Counted from the first letter of the stretch, positions 40,249-50,008 are shown. The stretch is 64,000 bases of DNA from Alkalilimnicola ehrlichii (GCF_003399765.1 NZ_NFZV01000020.1:28577-92576); one strand, 5' to 3'. Notes: generated by a model not told the origin, from the letters alone. Made by a program: numbers and translations.

Positions 40249-40571
40249 CCCAATTATCCTCGTCGGCTGATGTGGCCACGCGCATAGATTCAATGGCCGC
40301 CGGTGTCCCCGGTGATTTGTCTAGCATCCCGAGCTGGAATATTAGCATTATGCCATGCGGCCTGGGCCCAGTCTGGTATTCGGTTCCTTAATGTTCGCGC
40401 AGGCTGTGGTTGGTGGTGGAGTGCGAGGGTTTAAGCGAGCATTCGTGCAGCCGTCAGCCTGGTTTGCTCGAAGGGGCGAAGCAGGGCGCTCTTTCCGCTA
40501 GCTCAGAGGCGCTTGTTTGTCGATTCCGCCAGCTGCTTTCGGCAGCGTTCGCTCTCATGCCCTGTCCGGCC

Positions 40572-40602
40572 TTGACCTCAAATTAACTTGAGGTTGTACG
40601 CT
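40572..40602 (+). promoter_or_regulatory. SoxR-type promoter with 19-base spacer
   Basis: CCTCAAATTAACTTGAGG (40576-40593) differs from the soxS operator core CCTCAAGTTAACTTGAGG by one base. It lies between a -35 TTGACC (40572) and a -10 TACGCT (40597) separated by 19 bases, the long spacer typical of MerR-family activators. It drives the metallo-beta-lactamase-fold gene 44 bases downstream. No soxR gene is in the window. Confidence 0.85.
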
Positions 40603-40646
40603 CCTCGGTGGCCATAGCAAAACATTGGCAAATAGGAGCTCGCATC

Positions 40647-41279
40647 ATGCAACAATTACTGCCCGATCTATGGGAAACCGAGGTGGAACGACCTGCCCCC
40701 GGCCTTACCACCCACGCTTATCTGCTGCTTCGTCCGCACGGGAATATCCTGTTCTACAACACCAGCCGAGCCAGCTCTTGGCCGGTCATCGAGGAACTGG
40801 GCGGGATCGCCTGGCAGCTATTAAGCCATCAGGATGAGGTGGGCGGCTCGCTCCGCAGCATTCGAGAGCGGTTTGGGGCAAAGCTAGGCATCCACGAGGA
40901 CGAACGAGAGGTTGCAGCAGAATTTTGCGAACCGGACCTACTGTTCAGGGAGCCCGGTCCGCTGTTCGACGGCGTCGAGGTTATTCCCACTCCCGGCCAC
41001 ACGCCTGGCAGCACCTGCTTTCTGGTGACTGGCCAGGATGGGCTGCGCTACCTATTCACGGGGGACACCCTGTACCGGGCCAAGCGCGGGGTATGGCGGG
41101 CCGGTATGATTGACGGCTACAGTAACCGCTCTCAGTTGCGGAGCAGTCTGCGGTTGTTGCAGACCCTGTCGCCGGATGTGGCGATCTCCAGTGCCTTTAC
41201 AGGTAATGCCGGCCATCAGCGGCTGGACGGTAACGAGTGGCAACAACTGGTGGGCGAAGCGCTGGCGGCGTTGGGTTGA
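40647..41279 (+). CDS. Metallo-beta-lactamase-fold hydrolase
   Basis: 210 residues with the MBL fold: THAYLLLRPHGNILFYNT, PTPGHTPGSTCFLV (metal histidine) and LFTGDTLYR (bridging aspartate). The usual HxHxDH motif is altered to SHQDEVGG, so only part of the zinc site is standard. The ATG at 40647 follows TAGGAG. The SoxR-type promoter suggests induction by redox-cycling compounds. Substrate unknown. Confidence 0.85.
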   Translation: MQQLLPDLWETEVERPAPGLTTHAYLLLRPHGNILFYNTSRASSWPVIEELGGIAWQLLSHQDEVGGSLRSIRERFGAKLGIHEDEREVAAEFCEPDLLFREPGPLFDGVEVIPTPGHTPGSTCFLVTGQDGLRYLFTGDTLYRAKRGVWRAGMIDGYSNRSQLRSSLRLLQTLSPDVAISSAFTGNAGHQRLDGNEWQQLVGEALAALG

Positions 41280-41375
41280 ATACGGAAGGTGTCCACATCC
41301 TTGAACCGGGCGATCCTTGTTTTGGCTGGCTGTCGGGGCGAGCTAGTAGGCACCCTTGAGGTCAGTTTTAAACAG

Positions 41376-41404
41376 AAAAAAGCCGGTCAAAGACCGGCTT
41401 TTTG
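41376..41404. terminator. Bidirectional Rho-independent terminator
   Basis: AAGCCGGTC-AAA-GACCGGCTT, a nine-base perfect stem with A-runs on the left and T-runs on the right. It ends transcription of both the plus-strand MBL gene and the minus-strand CBM21 gene. Confidence 0.9.
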
Positions 41405-41439
41405 TATCTCGTGGTCGCTTCGGTGTGTTGGCGATGCGA

Positions 41440-42234
41440 TTAGGGGCTGAAGTAATTGATCGTCTCCACGTAGTTGCGACCGAAGTTGTTGTCCCAGTAG
41501 GTCTGATCGTTAACGGTGTAGGAGATGGCGTACTCAACGGTGGTGGCGCCATCGAGTTTGAGTTCGTAAACCCACTCTTCAAAGCCGTACGGATTCGGGT
41601 TGGAGGCGCTGCTGTAGCTGGAGAACCAAAACCAGGGGCCGCCAAAACGTGCATCCGCAGTCTGAGTCGTCGCCCAACCGTCGGTGCTGTATACCACTTG
41701 CACCTGTTTGTCTGGGCCTAGATTGTTGAGCGTGACACGGCCGTGCAGGTTTTGCCCTTGAGACAGGTTTACCTGGGCGGTATGGGTGGCGTTAGCGAGA
41801 TTGACGCCGAACAGTTGAGAGCCCGAGTTAGCGGCGATGAAGTAATTTTGGCCATTGTTGTTGTCCCAGTAAACTTGGCCGTCGACTTCATATTTAACCG
41901 CCCAGGTCAGGTCGCTGATCGGCCCCTGCCCCCACCAGCTGTCGCCGCTGTAGCGGGCGCGCCAGAACTCGCGGCCATCCTCGGTCGAGTGTTTATAGGT
42001 AGCGGGCAGCTCTAGCCAGTTGTCATCCTCCGTGCCGATAACGATGGTTACCGTCTTGTCCGAGGCGAGGTCTTTAACCAAAACGTCGAAGACAGCGTTT
42101 TGAGCCGACATGCCATACTTGGAGCTGACAATGCTCTGAGCGCGGAGCATGGAGACTTCGTCTGCCGCTAAGCTTGTGCCTGCGAAAGCAAATAGTACGA
42201 GCGCTAATAAAACCCTGCTGAATAATTTAGTCAT
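41440..42234 (-). CDS. Secreted tandem CBM21-like carbohydrate-binding protein
   Basis: 264 residues. Signal peptide ends near residue 23 (FAFAGTSLA). Two similar domains follow, each ending in the CBM21 signature: WDNNNGQNY at 123-131 and WDNNFGRNY at 247-255. CBM21 binds starch, glycogen or related glucans. There is no catalytic domain, so the protein is only a binding module pair. Partner enzyme is unknown. The ribosome site GGGGAAAT precedes the ATG. Confidence 0.78.
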   Translation of the reverse strand: MTKLFSRVLLALVLFAFAGTSLAADEVSMLRAQSIVSSKYGMSAQNAVFDVLVKDLASDKTVTIVIGTEDDNWLELPATYKHSTEDGREFWRARYSGDSWWGQGPISDLTWAVKYEVDGQVYWDNNNGQNYFIAANSGSQLFGVNLANATHTAQVNLSQGQNLHGRVTLNNLGPDKQVQVVYSTDGWATTQTADARFGGPWFWFSSYSSASNPNPYGFEEWVYELKLDGATTVEYAISYTVNDQTYWDNNFGRNYVETINYFSP

Positions 42235-42315
42235 CGTTATTTCCCCTTTTTATGGCTGATAGCTACGGTTGTGATCGCTAATCTGGTTGACGCATCCTTT
42301 GCGCAAAAAGCCTTT

Positions 42316-42501
42316 TTAGAATCTGCTTTTGCCAAAACTACGCGCGGCTCGCGCTTTGTGGGCGCAAGGCAGTTCGCCGGCAACACGTGGGTTTTGGTGG
42401 ATAGCCGCTATAATGGCGAGATTTTTCGCGTCCCAGCGGTTGAGCAGGTAGAGGCCTAGAGTCAGGCCTGCGAATACGGCAAGTGACAGAAAGATTTCCA
42501 T
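42316..42501 (-). CDS. Possible small membrane protein
   Basis: 61 residues with one membrane segment (MEIFLSLAVFAGLTLGLYLLNRW). AAGGAAG lies seven to eight bases before the ATG. The opposite strand is also open in part. No homologue recognised; it could be a chance frame. Confidence 0.35.
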   Translation of the reverse strand: MEIFLSLAVFAGLTLGLYLLNRWDAKNLAIIAAIHQNPRVAGELPCAHKARAARSFGKSRF

Positions 42502-42507
42502 ACCCAA

Positions 42508-42911
42508 CTTCCTTGTTGCCTCTGCATGGTTGGCTATAACTTGTTCCCTTGTGACAAGAGGTTAAACCTCGAAATTGTGCGGTGCAACATAGTATATCTG
42601 TGTCTAAGGGATAGTTAATCTATTGCATTTCTGTATTCCGGAATCCGAGGGCAGCCAGCTGGAAGGGCTTGGAACGTGACGGCTAACGGCTTCAAAGGCC
42701 GGCCTTGTGCGATGCAAAGAACGTCCCGCGAGCCGGTGCACTACGAGTTGACGGGATGCTCAGTTGAAGCTGCCTGGGTGGGGTAGGGCGTTTTGCCTTT
42801 GAAGGCTGCTCAGCCGTTGTACAAGAGAGTCAAGCGGCTTGGCGAGTGGTGGGGAGCATCGCTAAATGGCTGAGTCGGCACTGCGTAAGGTACGCCGTGC
42901 CGAGCCAAACG
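42508..42911. other. Intergenic region, nothing recognised
   Basis: 404 bases between the small membrane frame and the stress-protein gene. No gene, repeat or clear regulatory motif seen. Confidence 0.4.
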
Positions 42912-43367
42912 CTAGTGGACGAGCGTTACCGGGCATTCTGCGAGGTCTAGTACCGTCCTGCTGACTCCGCCCAGTAGCCAATCCCGTGGCGCGGAGAGGC
43001 CACGGCTTCCCATGACGATGAGAGGATCTTTTAGATCGCTGACATAGTCGACGATGGTATCGGCGGGCTCGCCCGGAATAACGCGCTCTTTGATGGCGAC
43101 ATCTGTCGGCAGCTTGTCTCTGGCGGTAGCGATTATATCCCGCGCGTCTTCCTCTTGGGCCTGCTTGAGCGAGGCGGCGGATGCTTCCGCTTCGCGGCGG
43201 GCAGTGTTCGAATAGCCCGTGGTTTCCAACAGTTGTTGCGGGTCCGGTGGCGTGATGTGCAGCAGGTGTATCTTGGCGTCGGCCAGCTTCGCCAGGTAAG
43301 ACGCATGGTCCAGGGCACGCAGCGCGTGTTCGGAGCCGTCGACGGGGACGACGATATTGGCGATCAC
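42912..43367 (-). CDS. Universal stress protein (UspA family)
   Basis: 151 residues. ANIVVPVDGSEHALRALDHA at the start and VIPGEPADTIVDYV with GSRG-type MGSRGLSAPRDWLLGGVSRTVL at the end form the ATP-binding Usp fold. The GTG at 43367 with GGAGG six bases upstream is preferred over longer starts. Linked to general stress survival. Confidence 0.9.
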   Translation of the reverse strand: MIANIVVPVDGSEHALRALDHASYLAKLADAKIHLLHITPPDPQQLLETTGYSNTARREAEASAASLKQAQEEDARDIIATARDKLPTDVAIKERVIPGEPADTIVDYVSDLKDPLIVMGSRGLSAPRDWLLGGVSRTVLDLAECPVTLVH

Positions 43368-43661
43368 AGTAGCCTCCAGCGGGTTTCGCGACAGACGTAT
43401 GAGTCTGTTGTTATGTGCCAGCCTGTGCATAATCAATCTGAGCAAGGCGTGCAGCTAGGCGGTTGGAGTCTGTCGCATTGTTGCGGCTCTTGCCAAGGGC
43501 GACGGTCGGCCACTACTCCAAAACGACGATATCTGTCCCTCCCATAGATGAGTAGGCGCCAACATCAGGGCCCTACACATGCGGCTCCCTCGGCCAGCCT
43601 GGTTTCGGCGACTTTTGCCATGGCTCCGTTGTGCCTTATTGCCTCCGAGTGGTGCGAGCTG

Positions 43662-44438
43662 TTAATTCAAGGTCTCGTGAAACAAAAGATTGAGGCTCTT
43701 CATTACATTTTCACCTTTCTCTGGATGTTCCGAGAAATCTTCCAAACGTTTAAGCTCTTCTTCAATGAAATGATTGATCTCAGCTATGGGCGGAGCAAGC
43801 TCCTTCTCTAAACTTATTTTCTTCCTTTCCAATAACTCAGAAATTTTATCGTTAAGCACTTTGTTGTTGTGTACTAGTCTTCTTAGCTTGTCGAACTCAA
43901 TTGGAGCGGGTTCTCGATATTTCTCCAGCCACATGATCGAAAGAAGCGGCCTTAGAACATAAAAATACTTCTTTATGGGGACGAGATTCTCACGGAGATA
44001 GCCTCTATAGTTCGTTTTTGCCATACTCCGATAGTGGTATATTCCTTTTTCTACGGAATAAACCTCTTGGAGAAGTTGCCGGGCTCTTTGGGCGAAAGCT
44101 CCATGCTCGATATACACGATGGGCGACTGTAACCACTCTACAAATGCAGGGTTAGACTTGGCGAATAGCCTTAGCGCCTTTCTGATATCCCACCCATTGA
44201 TGTCAATCTCGTCGACAATAGGGTATTCAATGACATCCCTCTTTTCCTCTAAGTCAACAGCTACATACCAATCTTTGGGGTGTGCGTAGATAAAACGAAC
44301 GTCATAGTCGCTATTTGGCGATGCGAACCCCCAAGCCCGGCTGCCTGACTCAATCGCATAGAGCACTTTTACTTCATGCTCTTTTTCGGCTTGCTCTATC
44401 CGGGCGAGAATCTCTTTTCTGATATTTTGTTCATTCAT
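43662..44438 (-). CDS. RlaP-like nucleotidyltransferase
   Basis: 258 residues of the Pol-beta superfamily, RlaP group. ESGSRAWGFASPNSDYDVRFIY (about 29-50) holds GS and the metal-binding aspartates. RlaP proteins are linked to RNA repair in some bacteria. It is clearly AT-richer than neighbouring genes, with an A/T-rich codon use, suggesting recent transfer. No RtcB/RtcA partner is present. Confidence 0.83.
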   Translation of the reverse strand: MNEQNIRKEILARIEQAEKEHEVKVLYAIESGSRAWGFASPNSDYDVRFIYAHPKDWYVAVDLEEKRDVIEYPIVDEIDINGWDIRKALRLFAKSNPAFVEWLQSPIVYIEHGAFAQRARQLLQEVYSVEKGIYHYRSMAKTNYRGYLRENLVPIKKYFYVLRPLLSIMWLEKYREPAPIEFDKLRRLVHNNKVLNDKISELLERKKISLEKELAPPIAEINHFIEEELKRLEDFSEHPEKGENVMKSLNLLFHETLN

Positions 44439-44478
44439 AGTGTTTTTTCGTTAAAGAAGGGTGCGGGGACAGCTACAG

Positions 44479-45258
44479 TCATACCTCGGGTTTGCCCAAG
44501 GCTCGACGAATTGCTTCCTCAACGGGGACATAAGCTCCCTCGTCCTTCCCGTCGAGTTGGAAGGGCTCGTACAGGTATAGCGGCGGCTGGGCCAAGAACC
44601 TTGGCCTAGTGCCACGATTCACTTGGGCCGCATGCACGAGAAAGGGGTGGCACAGAAATACCGTCCCCGCTCGGCCGGTCGCCAAAACTTCCTCGCAGCC
44701 TTCTGTGGCGCTGAGGTCGAATGATTCAAGGCCTGCTTCTCCCGCGGGCGCAAGGATGCGTGCTACCTCCCGATGAGACCCAACCCGGATGCGTGTGGGT
44801 GCGTCCAGCGGGCCGACATCGGAAAACAGAAACAGCATCAATAACGCCCGGTCACGCGAATAGACGTTGATTCGCCAACCGGAGAAATCGTTCGGATCTG
44901 CATCAGGCCCCGGAAAACTTGCATCAACATGCCAACCGGTGTCGCCTGTGTCGTCCTTTGCCGGAAAGCGGATGGGAAAGGTGCCGAGACTATAGCGCGG
45001 CTCCCAGCGGTCTTTGCCTACCAGTTGGTCGAAAGCGGCGTGCAGTGTAGGTGTGTTGGCTGCTGTTACGAAAGGTTCTTGGTCGTAATCCCATAGCCAG
45101 ACCACGGACTCTTTCCACGTTGACGGATCATCCGGATCGCAGCCGGTATCGGCCCACAGAATGTCTCGACACTGCTTTGCCAGTTCGGGAGAGAAGGCGT
45201 TCTCCAGCTTAACGAAGCCCTCGTCTATAAATTGTCTGATCTGATCGTCAGTTAGCAT
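44479..45258 (-). CDS. PhyH-type Fe(II)/2-oxoglutarate dioxygenase
   Basis: 259 residues. The iron ligands are HVD in GWHVDASFPGP near 109 and the distal histidine in FLVHAAQVN near 211, with the 2-oxoglutarate-binding arginine in NRGTRPRFL. Phytanoyl-CoA dioxygenase-like proteins hydroxylate diverse small molecules. Substrate unknown; it stands alone. Confidence 0.88.
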   Translation of the reverse strand: MLTDDQIRQFIDEGFVKLENAFSPELAKQCRDILWADTGCDPDDPSTWKESVVWLWDYDQEPFVTAANTPTLHAAFDQLVGKDRWEPRYSLGTFPIRFPAKDDTGDTGWHVDASFPGPDADPNDFSGWRINVYSRDRALLMLFLFSDVGPLDAPTRIRVGSHREVARILAPAGEAGLESFDLSATEGCEEVLATGRAGTVFLCHPFLVHAAQVNRGTRPRFLAQPPLYLYEPFQLDGKDEGAYVPVEEAIRRALGKPEV

Positions 45259-45460
45259 AGGTAACCTAGCTGGCTCTCCGTATAGTTGTTAAAGCAACAA
45301 GATCTGCCGGAAATTTCTGCGGCATTCGTCGTTGAGCCCGGGAGTGCCGGCGTTGACGGCCGTCATTTGGATACGTGCTTTCCAAAAGAAATAACGACGA
45401 GGGCTATGTTGCTCTGCCTTGTCAGATGTCTACTACTTCTTTTGGGTTTAATTGCTTTCG

Positions 45461-45817
45461 CTAAAAATCCGGGTCGATCCAGGCGCTAGTTATTTTTCGC
45501 GTGGTATCGCGTGCGACTTCTTCCTTCGAGAGAGCGTTTAGAAATTCCTGGGTGTTTTCCCAGCTAAACACGATGTCTCGATCGTTGTTTAGGTAGACGA
45601 CTTTCCCCGTGTCCTGGTCAAGGCATAGAAGGTCGTGCCAATCGCCTTGAAACGGAATCAAATGAGAAGGCACGCCCCATTCTTCTCGGCGCTTCAAACC
45701 CTGCTTGATTTCGTCAAGCGACCAGAAAGGCAAGGCAATACTTTCTAGCTGAGTATCGATCTCTATTGAGCAATACTCATTCAAAGCCTCGACTTTTGAT
45801 AGGAATGCATCGCTCAA
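45461..45817 (-). CDS. SMI1/KNR4 (SUKH) family protein
   Basis: 118 residues with the SUKH core: REEWGVPSHLIPFQGDWHDLLCLD followed by VVYLNNDRDIVFSWENTQEFLNAL. SUKH proteins often act as immunity proteins to polymorphic toxins. The start is a TTG at 45817, five bases after AAGGAGG; longer readings upstream are out-of-frame copies of the monooxygenase gene. It lies 19 bases after that gene. Confidence 0.78.
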   Translation of the reverse strand: MSDAFLSKVEALNEYCSIEIDTQLESIALPFWSLDEIKQGLKRREEWGVPSHLIPFQGDWHDLLCLDQDTGKVVYLNNDRDIVFSWENTQEFLNALSKEEVARDTTRKITSAWIDPDF

Positions 45818-45836
45818 CTTCGCCTCCTTGAGGCCT

Positions 45837-46163
45837 TTAGCCCTCAATGGCCCTATAGTTTGCAATATCGGCTTCGACGCCAAGTCTAGCCATTGCTTCC
45901 TGCGGGTTAAACCCGCTTTCTGCGTGAGCCTCCATGACCGCGGTGCGTGCGGCATCGATGGCTTCTTGGCTGTCCCATTCTGCGATCGTGACGATGTTGA
46001 ATCGGCCGGGGCCGGCGACCTGTTCGAGAAGCGTATCTCGAACAAAACCGGGCTGACGCCGGAGCACTTGGTGAGTGTCGCGGACTCTTGCCAGAAACTC
46101 TTCTCGCGCCGCCTGTGGCACCGAAAATTTATCAACCCGGTAAATGGCCATTCTCTTTGACAC
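45837..46163 (-). CDS. Antibiotic biosynthesis monooxygenase (ABM) domain protein
   Basis: 108 residues of the dimeric alpha/beta barrel: YRVDKFSVPQAAREEFLARV and QPGFVRDTLLEQVAGPGRFNIVTIAEWDS. GTG start at 46163 with GGAGG upstream. These proteins oxidise quinone-like compounds or heme. A MerR-type promoter precedes it. Confidence 0.85.
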   Translation of the reverse strand: MSKRMAIYRVDKFSVPQAAREEFLARVRDTHQVLRRQPGFVRDTLLEQVAGPGRFNIVTIAEWDSQEAIDAARTAVMEAHAESGFNPQEAMARLGVEADIANYRAIEG

Positions 46164-46248
46164 GGTCGACCTCCTTGTTTAGGTCTGGATTCTGAGGGGT
46201 GCGGCAAGCAGGAGGACAACAGGTCGACCTTTTACCATGCACTTGAGC

Positions 46249-46279
46249 AGCCTAAGGCCTAAATATAAGTTGAGGTCAA
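46249..46279 (-). promoter_or_regulatory. MerR/SoxR-like promoter, 19-base spacer
   Basis: On the minus strand, TTGACC and TAGGCT are 19 bases apart and enclose CCTCAACTTATATTTAGG, an imperfect dyad with SoxR-like ends. It lies about 90 bases before the ABM gene. It resembles the stronger site at 40572-40602. Confidence 0.5.
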
Positions 46280-46326
46280 GGTGTGTCGGCCTTATTAGCT
46301 TGGCCCGAGTTACTCTAGGACTTCTT

Positions 46327-46541
46327 TCAGGTTTCCAGGGGAACCCACCCTGACGCCGAGCCGTTAGACTTTTCGCACCATAGCCAACCGTTCAAAGTCC
46401 TTGTGCCGATGAGCATCTCCCCCTCCTGCACATAGTCTACGCCCTGTCGGCGATATGGCCCTTTCCAGCCCGAGCCGCTATTGCGTCTAAGTAAAATTAC
46501 GTAGGCGCGACATCGTGTATTTGTCTTACGTTGTTCGCCGT
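46327..46541 (-). pseudogene. Remnant with SH3-like domain
   Basis: Minus-strand open stretch without a start codon encoding QEGEMLIGTRTLNGWLWC and SNGSASGWVPLET before a stop, which has the layout of a variant SH3 domain (GW.WC...G..GWVP). No ATG or GTG upstream in frame, so it appears to be a 3' fragment. Confidence 0.4.
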
Positions 46542-46681
46542 ATCACGCTTCCCGTCCAACGCCGGATGCTAATCTTGTACAGAAGCAGTAACGTAAGTGT
46601 GTCTCCGGTGACGCTTGCCGGAGTCGCGCGACTAATAATAAGCCCTTGTGGTGGGTGATCAGCACCCGATGGAGGAGAGGC

Positions 46682-48375
46682 GTGAGCGCAATAATCGTTA
46701 TGTTGGCAGGGCTGGGGGCCATGGCTCTCGGCTACCTGTTCTATTCCAAATTCATCGCCGAACGCATATTTCGCCTGGACCCGAACTACCGTACGCCTGC
46801 GCACGAGTTCGAGGACGGCGTCGACTACGTCCCCACCAACCGCTACATCCTGTGGGGGCATCACTTTACCTCGGTGGCGGGCGCTGCGCCCATCGTCGGT
46901 CCGGCCGTCGCCGTTATTTGGGGCTGGGGGCCTGCCTTCCTGTGGGTGGTACTCGGCACCATCTTCTTTGCCGGGGTGCACGATGCCGGCGCGATATGGG
47001 CCAGCGTCCGCAACAAGGCCAAATCGATCGGCGCCGTCACCGGCGAGTTGGTCGGTAGCCGCGCCCGGGCACTGTTCATGATCGTGATCTTCCTCGTGCT
47101 GTTGATGGTGAATGCCGTGTTCGCGGTGGTCATCTCGGGCCTGCTGATCGACAACCCCTCGGCGGTGGTGCCTGCTTGGGGTGCCATCGTGGTGGCGCTG
47201 ATCATCGGCCAGTTGATTTACCGTTTCAACGTGAACCTGCTAGTGGTCACCGGCCTGGGCGTGGCCGCGCTGTATGGGCTGATCCTGCTTGGCCCCTCGG
47301 TGCCGGTATCGCTGCCGGAGAGCACGCTTGGCCTGCCGCAGAACGCGCAGTGGATCGTTCTTCTGTTTCTTTACGCGGCTATCGCCTCGCTATTGCCCGT
47401 GTGGGTGCTGCTGCAACCGCGCGACTACATCAACGGCATCCAGCTGTTCATCGGTTTGGGTTTGCTATACGGCGCGGTGCTGCTGTCTAATCCGACCATC
47501 GTTGCGCCGATGTACAACGCCGACGTTCCGGCTGGCACACCGTCGCTGATTCCGCTGTTATTCGTCACCATCGCCTGCGGCGCTATTTCCGGCTTCCATG
47601 GTTTGGTCTCTTCCGGTACGACCTCTAAGCAGATCAACAAAGAGACCGATGTTCGTCTGGTCGGCTACTTCGGCGCGATCGGGGAGGGCTCGTTGGCGCT
47701 AGCTGCCATCCTCGCCACCACCGCCGGCGTTGCTACCCTGGGCGAGTGGCAGGCTCTGTATAGCAGCTTCGGCGATGGCGGGGTGCAGGCCTTCGTAACT
47801 GGCGGTGCCGCTATCGTCGGTGCCGGGCTTGGCATATCCGAAACGGTGGCCGCTACACTGTTAACGGTAATGGCCGTGCTGTTCGCCGGCACTACCATGG
47901 ACACCGGCGTACGTTTGCAGCGCTACATCATTCAGGAATGGGGCGAGATCTATCGCATCCCGGTGCTAACCAACGGTACGGCTGCCACCCTTATCGCCAT
48001 CGGCTGCTGTGTCGCCCTGGCGTTCGGTGCCGGCGGTCTGAGCGGTGCCGGCGGTTTGGTGATCTGGCCGCTGTTCGGCACCACCAACCAGATTCTGGCC
48101 GGCCTCACCTTGCTGGTGGTTACGGTGCTGCTGGTCCGGCTCGGCCGCCGATGTGGTACACCTTGATACCGCTAGGCTTCGTGCTGACCATGGCGATCTA
48201 TGGATTGGTGATCCAGATCGGCCGGTTCTACGACCAGAGCAACTGGCTGCTGGTGGTGATGGGCCTGGTGGTTCTCGCGGCGGCGATTATGGTTCTGCTG
48301 GAGGCTGTTGCCACATTGGCCCGCCAGCTACGCGCGAACCGGGAGACCGAGGCTGCGCCGGCCGAAGGTCAGTGA
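46682..48375 (+). CDS. cstA: CstA-family peptide/pyruvate transporter, one-base frameshift
   Basis: Carbon starvation protein A family, implicated in peptide or pyruvate uptake. Many membrane segments; the signature FTSVAGAAPIVGPAVAVIWGW and HGLVSSGTTSKQI are present. GTG 46682 follows GGAGAGG. The frame is lost at 48147-48150 (a missing C) near the C-terminus; restored, it continues PMWYTLIPLGFVLTMAIYG and reaches 564 residues, ending at 48375. The next two genes follow closely on the same strand. Confidence 0.9.
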
Positions 48376-48436
48376 CGAGCGAGCGCCGGCGGCGTCGCCG
48401 CCGGCGCCTTGTTTCCACCACCCAAGGAGAGCTGCC

Positions 48437-48727
48437 GTGCCCCCCGATTCCAACGAACTGGGTAAGAAGCTGCGCGAGTGGCTGCGTCATGCGAGTCGTG
48501 TAGCGGAGGAAGCTTACTACGCACCGTACCGCTCTACGATCGCCCGCGCTCGCCGTGACGAGGATGACCTCTTCATGTTGCTAGTCTTCTCGGAGATGAT
48601 GGGCGTCCCCAACCCCGCGACCTATTACACGCTGGAGCTGCAACCGCTACTGCTTGAGCGTTTTCACGACTGGCACCGGCGCATGGGTATGGAGCATTCC
48701 CCGCTGGAGCATTTCCGCTGCTGCTGA
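48437..48727 (+). CDS. Cory-CC-star-type small protein
   Basis: 96 residues, ending in a double cysteine right at the stop (FRCC). The core PYRSTIARARRDEDDLFMLL and GVPNPATYYTLELQP fit a small family found next to ArsA-like ATPases. Function unknown; the two cysteines may bind metal or be exchanged. GTG 48437 follows AAGGAGA. It lies between cstA and the ATPase gene, seven bases from the latter. Confidence 0.75.
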   Translation: MPPDSNELGKKLREWLRHASRVAEEAYYAPYRSTIARARRDEDDLFMLLVFSEMMGVPNPATYYTLELQPLLLERFHDWHRRMGMEHSPLEHFRCC

Positions 48728-48734
48728 GGTTCTC

Positions 48735-49756
48735 ATGAGTACCCTGGATAAACTGACCGAACGCCGAGTCCTGTTCGTTGGCGGCAAGGGCGGTGTCGGC
48801 AAAACCACTATTGCCGCCTCCCTAGGCGTGCTGGCCGCCGAGCGCGGCGCCGATGTTTGGTGGTATCCACCGATCCGGCGCACTCGCTGGGCGATGCTTT
48901 CGACCGCCGTCTCGGCGATTCGGTGACGGCCATCGAAGCCGGGTTGTGGGGACTGGAAATCGACCCGGATGCCGAGGCTCGCCGCCACATCGACGCCGTT
49001 ACCGCCAATATGAAACAGTTCGCCTCGCCGGAGCTGCATAAGGAGCTTGAGCGGCAGATGCAGCTTGCACGCCTCTCGCCCGGAGCGGCCGAGGCGGCGC
49101 TGCTGGAGCGCGTGGCGGCCCTGATGCTGGATGGCCTCGATCAATACGATCTGGTGATCTTCGATACGGCACCTACAGGCCACACGCTGCGTCTCCTAAC
49201 CCTGCCCGAAGCAATGGCCGCCTGGACCGAGGGCCTATTGGCGCATAACCGCCGCTCCGAGGAGCTGGGCAAGGTGCTCAAGCATCTGACGCCGGCGGCC
49301 AAGGGCGCCGGCGAACGCTCGACGCCGTTCGACGATCCGCAGAAGGACCCTTTCGCCGGCATGGACCGGCGTAACCGCCAAGTGGCCGAAACCCTGCTCG
49401 CGCGCCGGCGTTTGTTCCACCGCGCGCGCCGCTTGCTTAAGGACGCTGAAACAACGGGTTTCCTCTTCGTGCTCACACCCGAACGTCTGCCTATTCTAGA
49501 GACGACGCGAGCGATAGCGGCGCTCTCGCAGTTCCACGTTCCCATCTCTGGTGCCGTGGTCAATCGCGTGCTGCCGGCGAGCGTGGAGGGCGGCTTTCTT
49601 GAGCAGCGCCGCCAGCAGGAGGCGCGTTACCTGGAGCGGATAGATAAGGAGCTCAAGGGCCTTGCGACGCTACGCCTGCCCATGCTGCCGGAGGATATCC
49701 AAGGCCTTGCGTCGCTGCGTGCGGTAGCACGCGAACTCGCCGGTGCCGGTATATAG
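48735..49756 (+). CDS. ArsA/GET3-family ATPase, one-base frameshift
   Basis: Deviant Walker ATPase. P-loop GGKGGVGKTT (17-26), STDPAHSLGDAF switch and DTAPTGHTLRLL signature. The family exports arsenite with ArsB or delivers tail-anchored membrane proteins. The frame is lost at about 48855-48857; one extra base joins MSTLDKLTERRVLFVGGKGG to VVSTDPAHS for 340 residues. No arsB or arsR is near. Position next to CstA and a CC-ending protein suggests a different membrane-related role. Confidence 0.87.
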
Positions 49757-50008
49757 CCTAAGGTGCCAAAGGAAAGGCAAACCGCCCGCGGCGGCAATGT
49801 GCGGATTATCTTCAGTGCTTCAGCCCCAACCGAAGACGACGCATGTTCTATTTAGCTAATTCTTAGGGGCCGGGTAAGCTCCCGTGCCTAACTGCCTAAG
49901 GTTTGCAGGGTTGGGTAGCGAATTACCTCTGCCGTGGACTTGGTTCCCGTTTGCGTGGGCGATGTTGCTTCTATAATAGAGCTGTATTTTTCAGTAAGGC
50001 TCTTAGCC

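Noticed and set aside
42271..42459. Plus-strand frame of 62 residues opposite the small membrane protein
   Set aside because: No ribosome site or recognisable feature; overlaps the better minus-strand frame.
45818..46219. N-terminal extension of the SUKH protein
   Set aside because: It copies the monooxygenase gene in another frame; the TTG at 45817 has a strong ribosome site.
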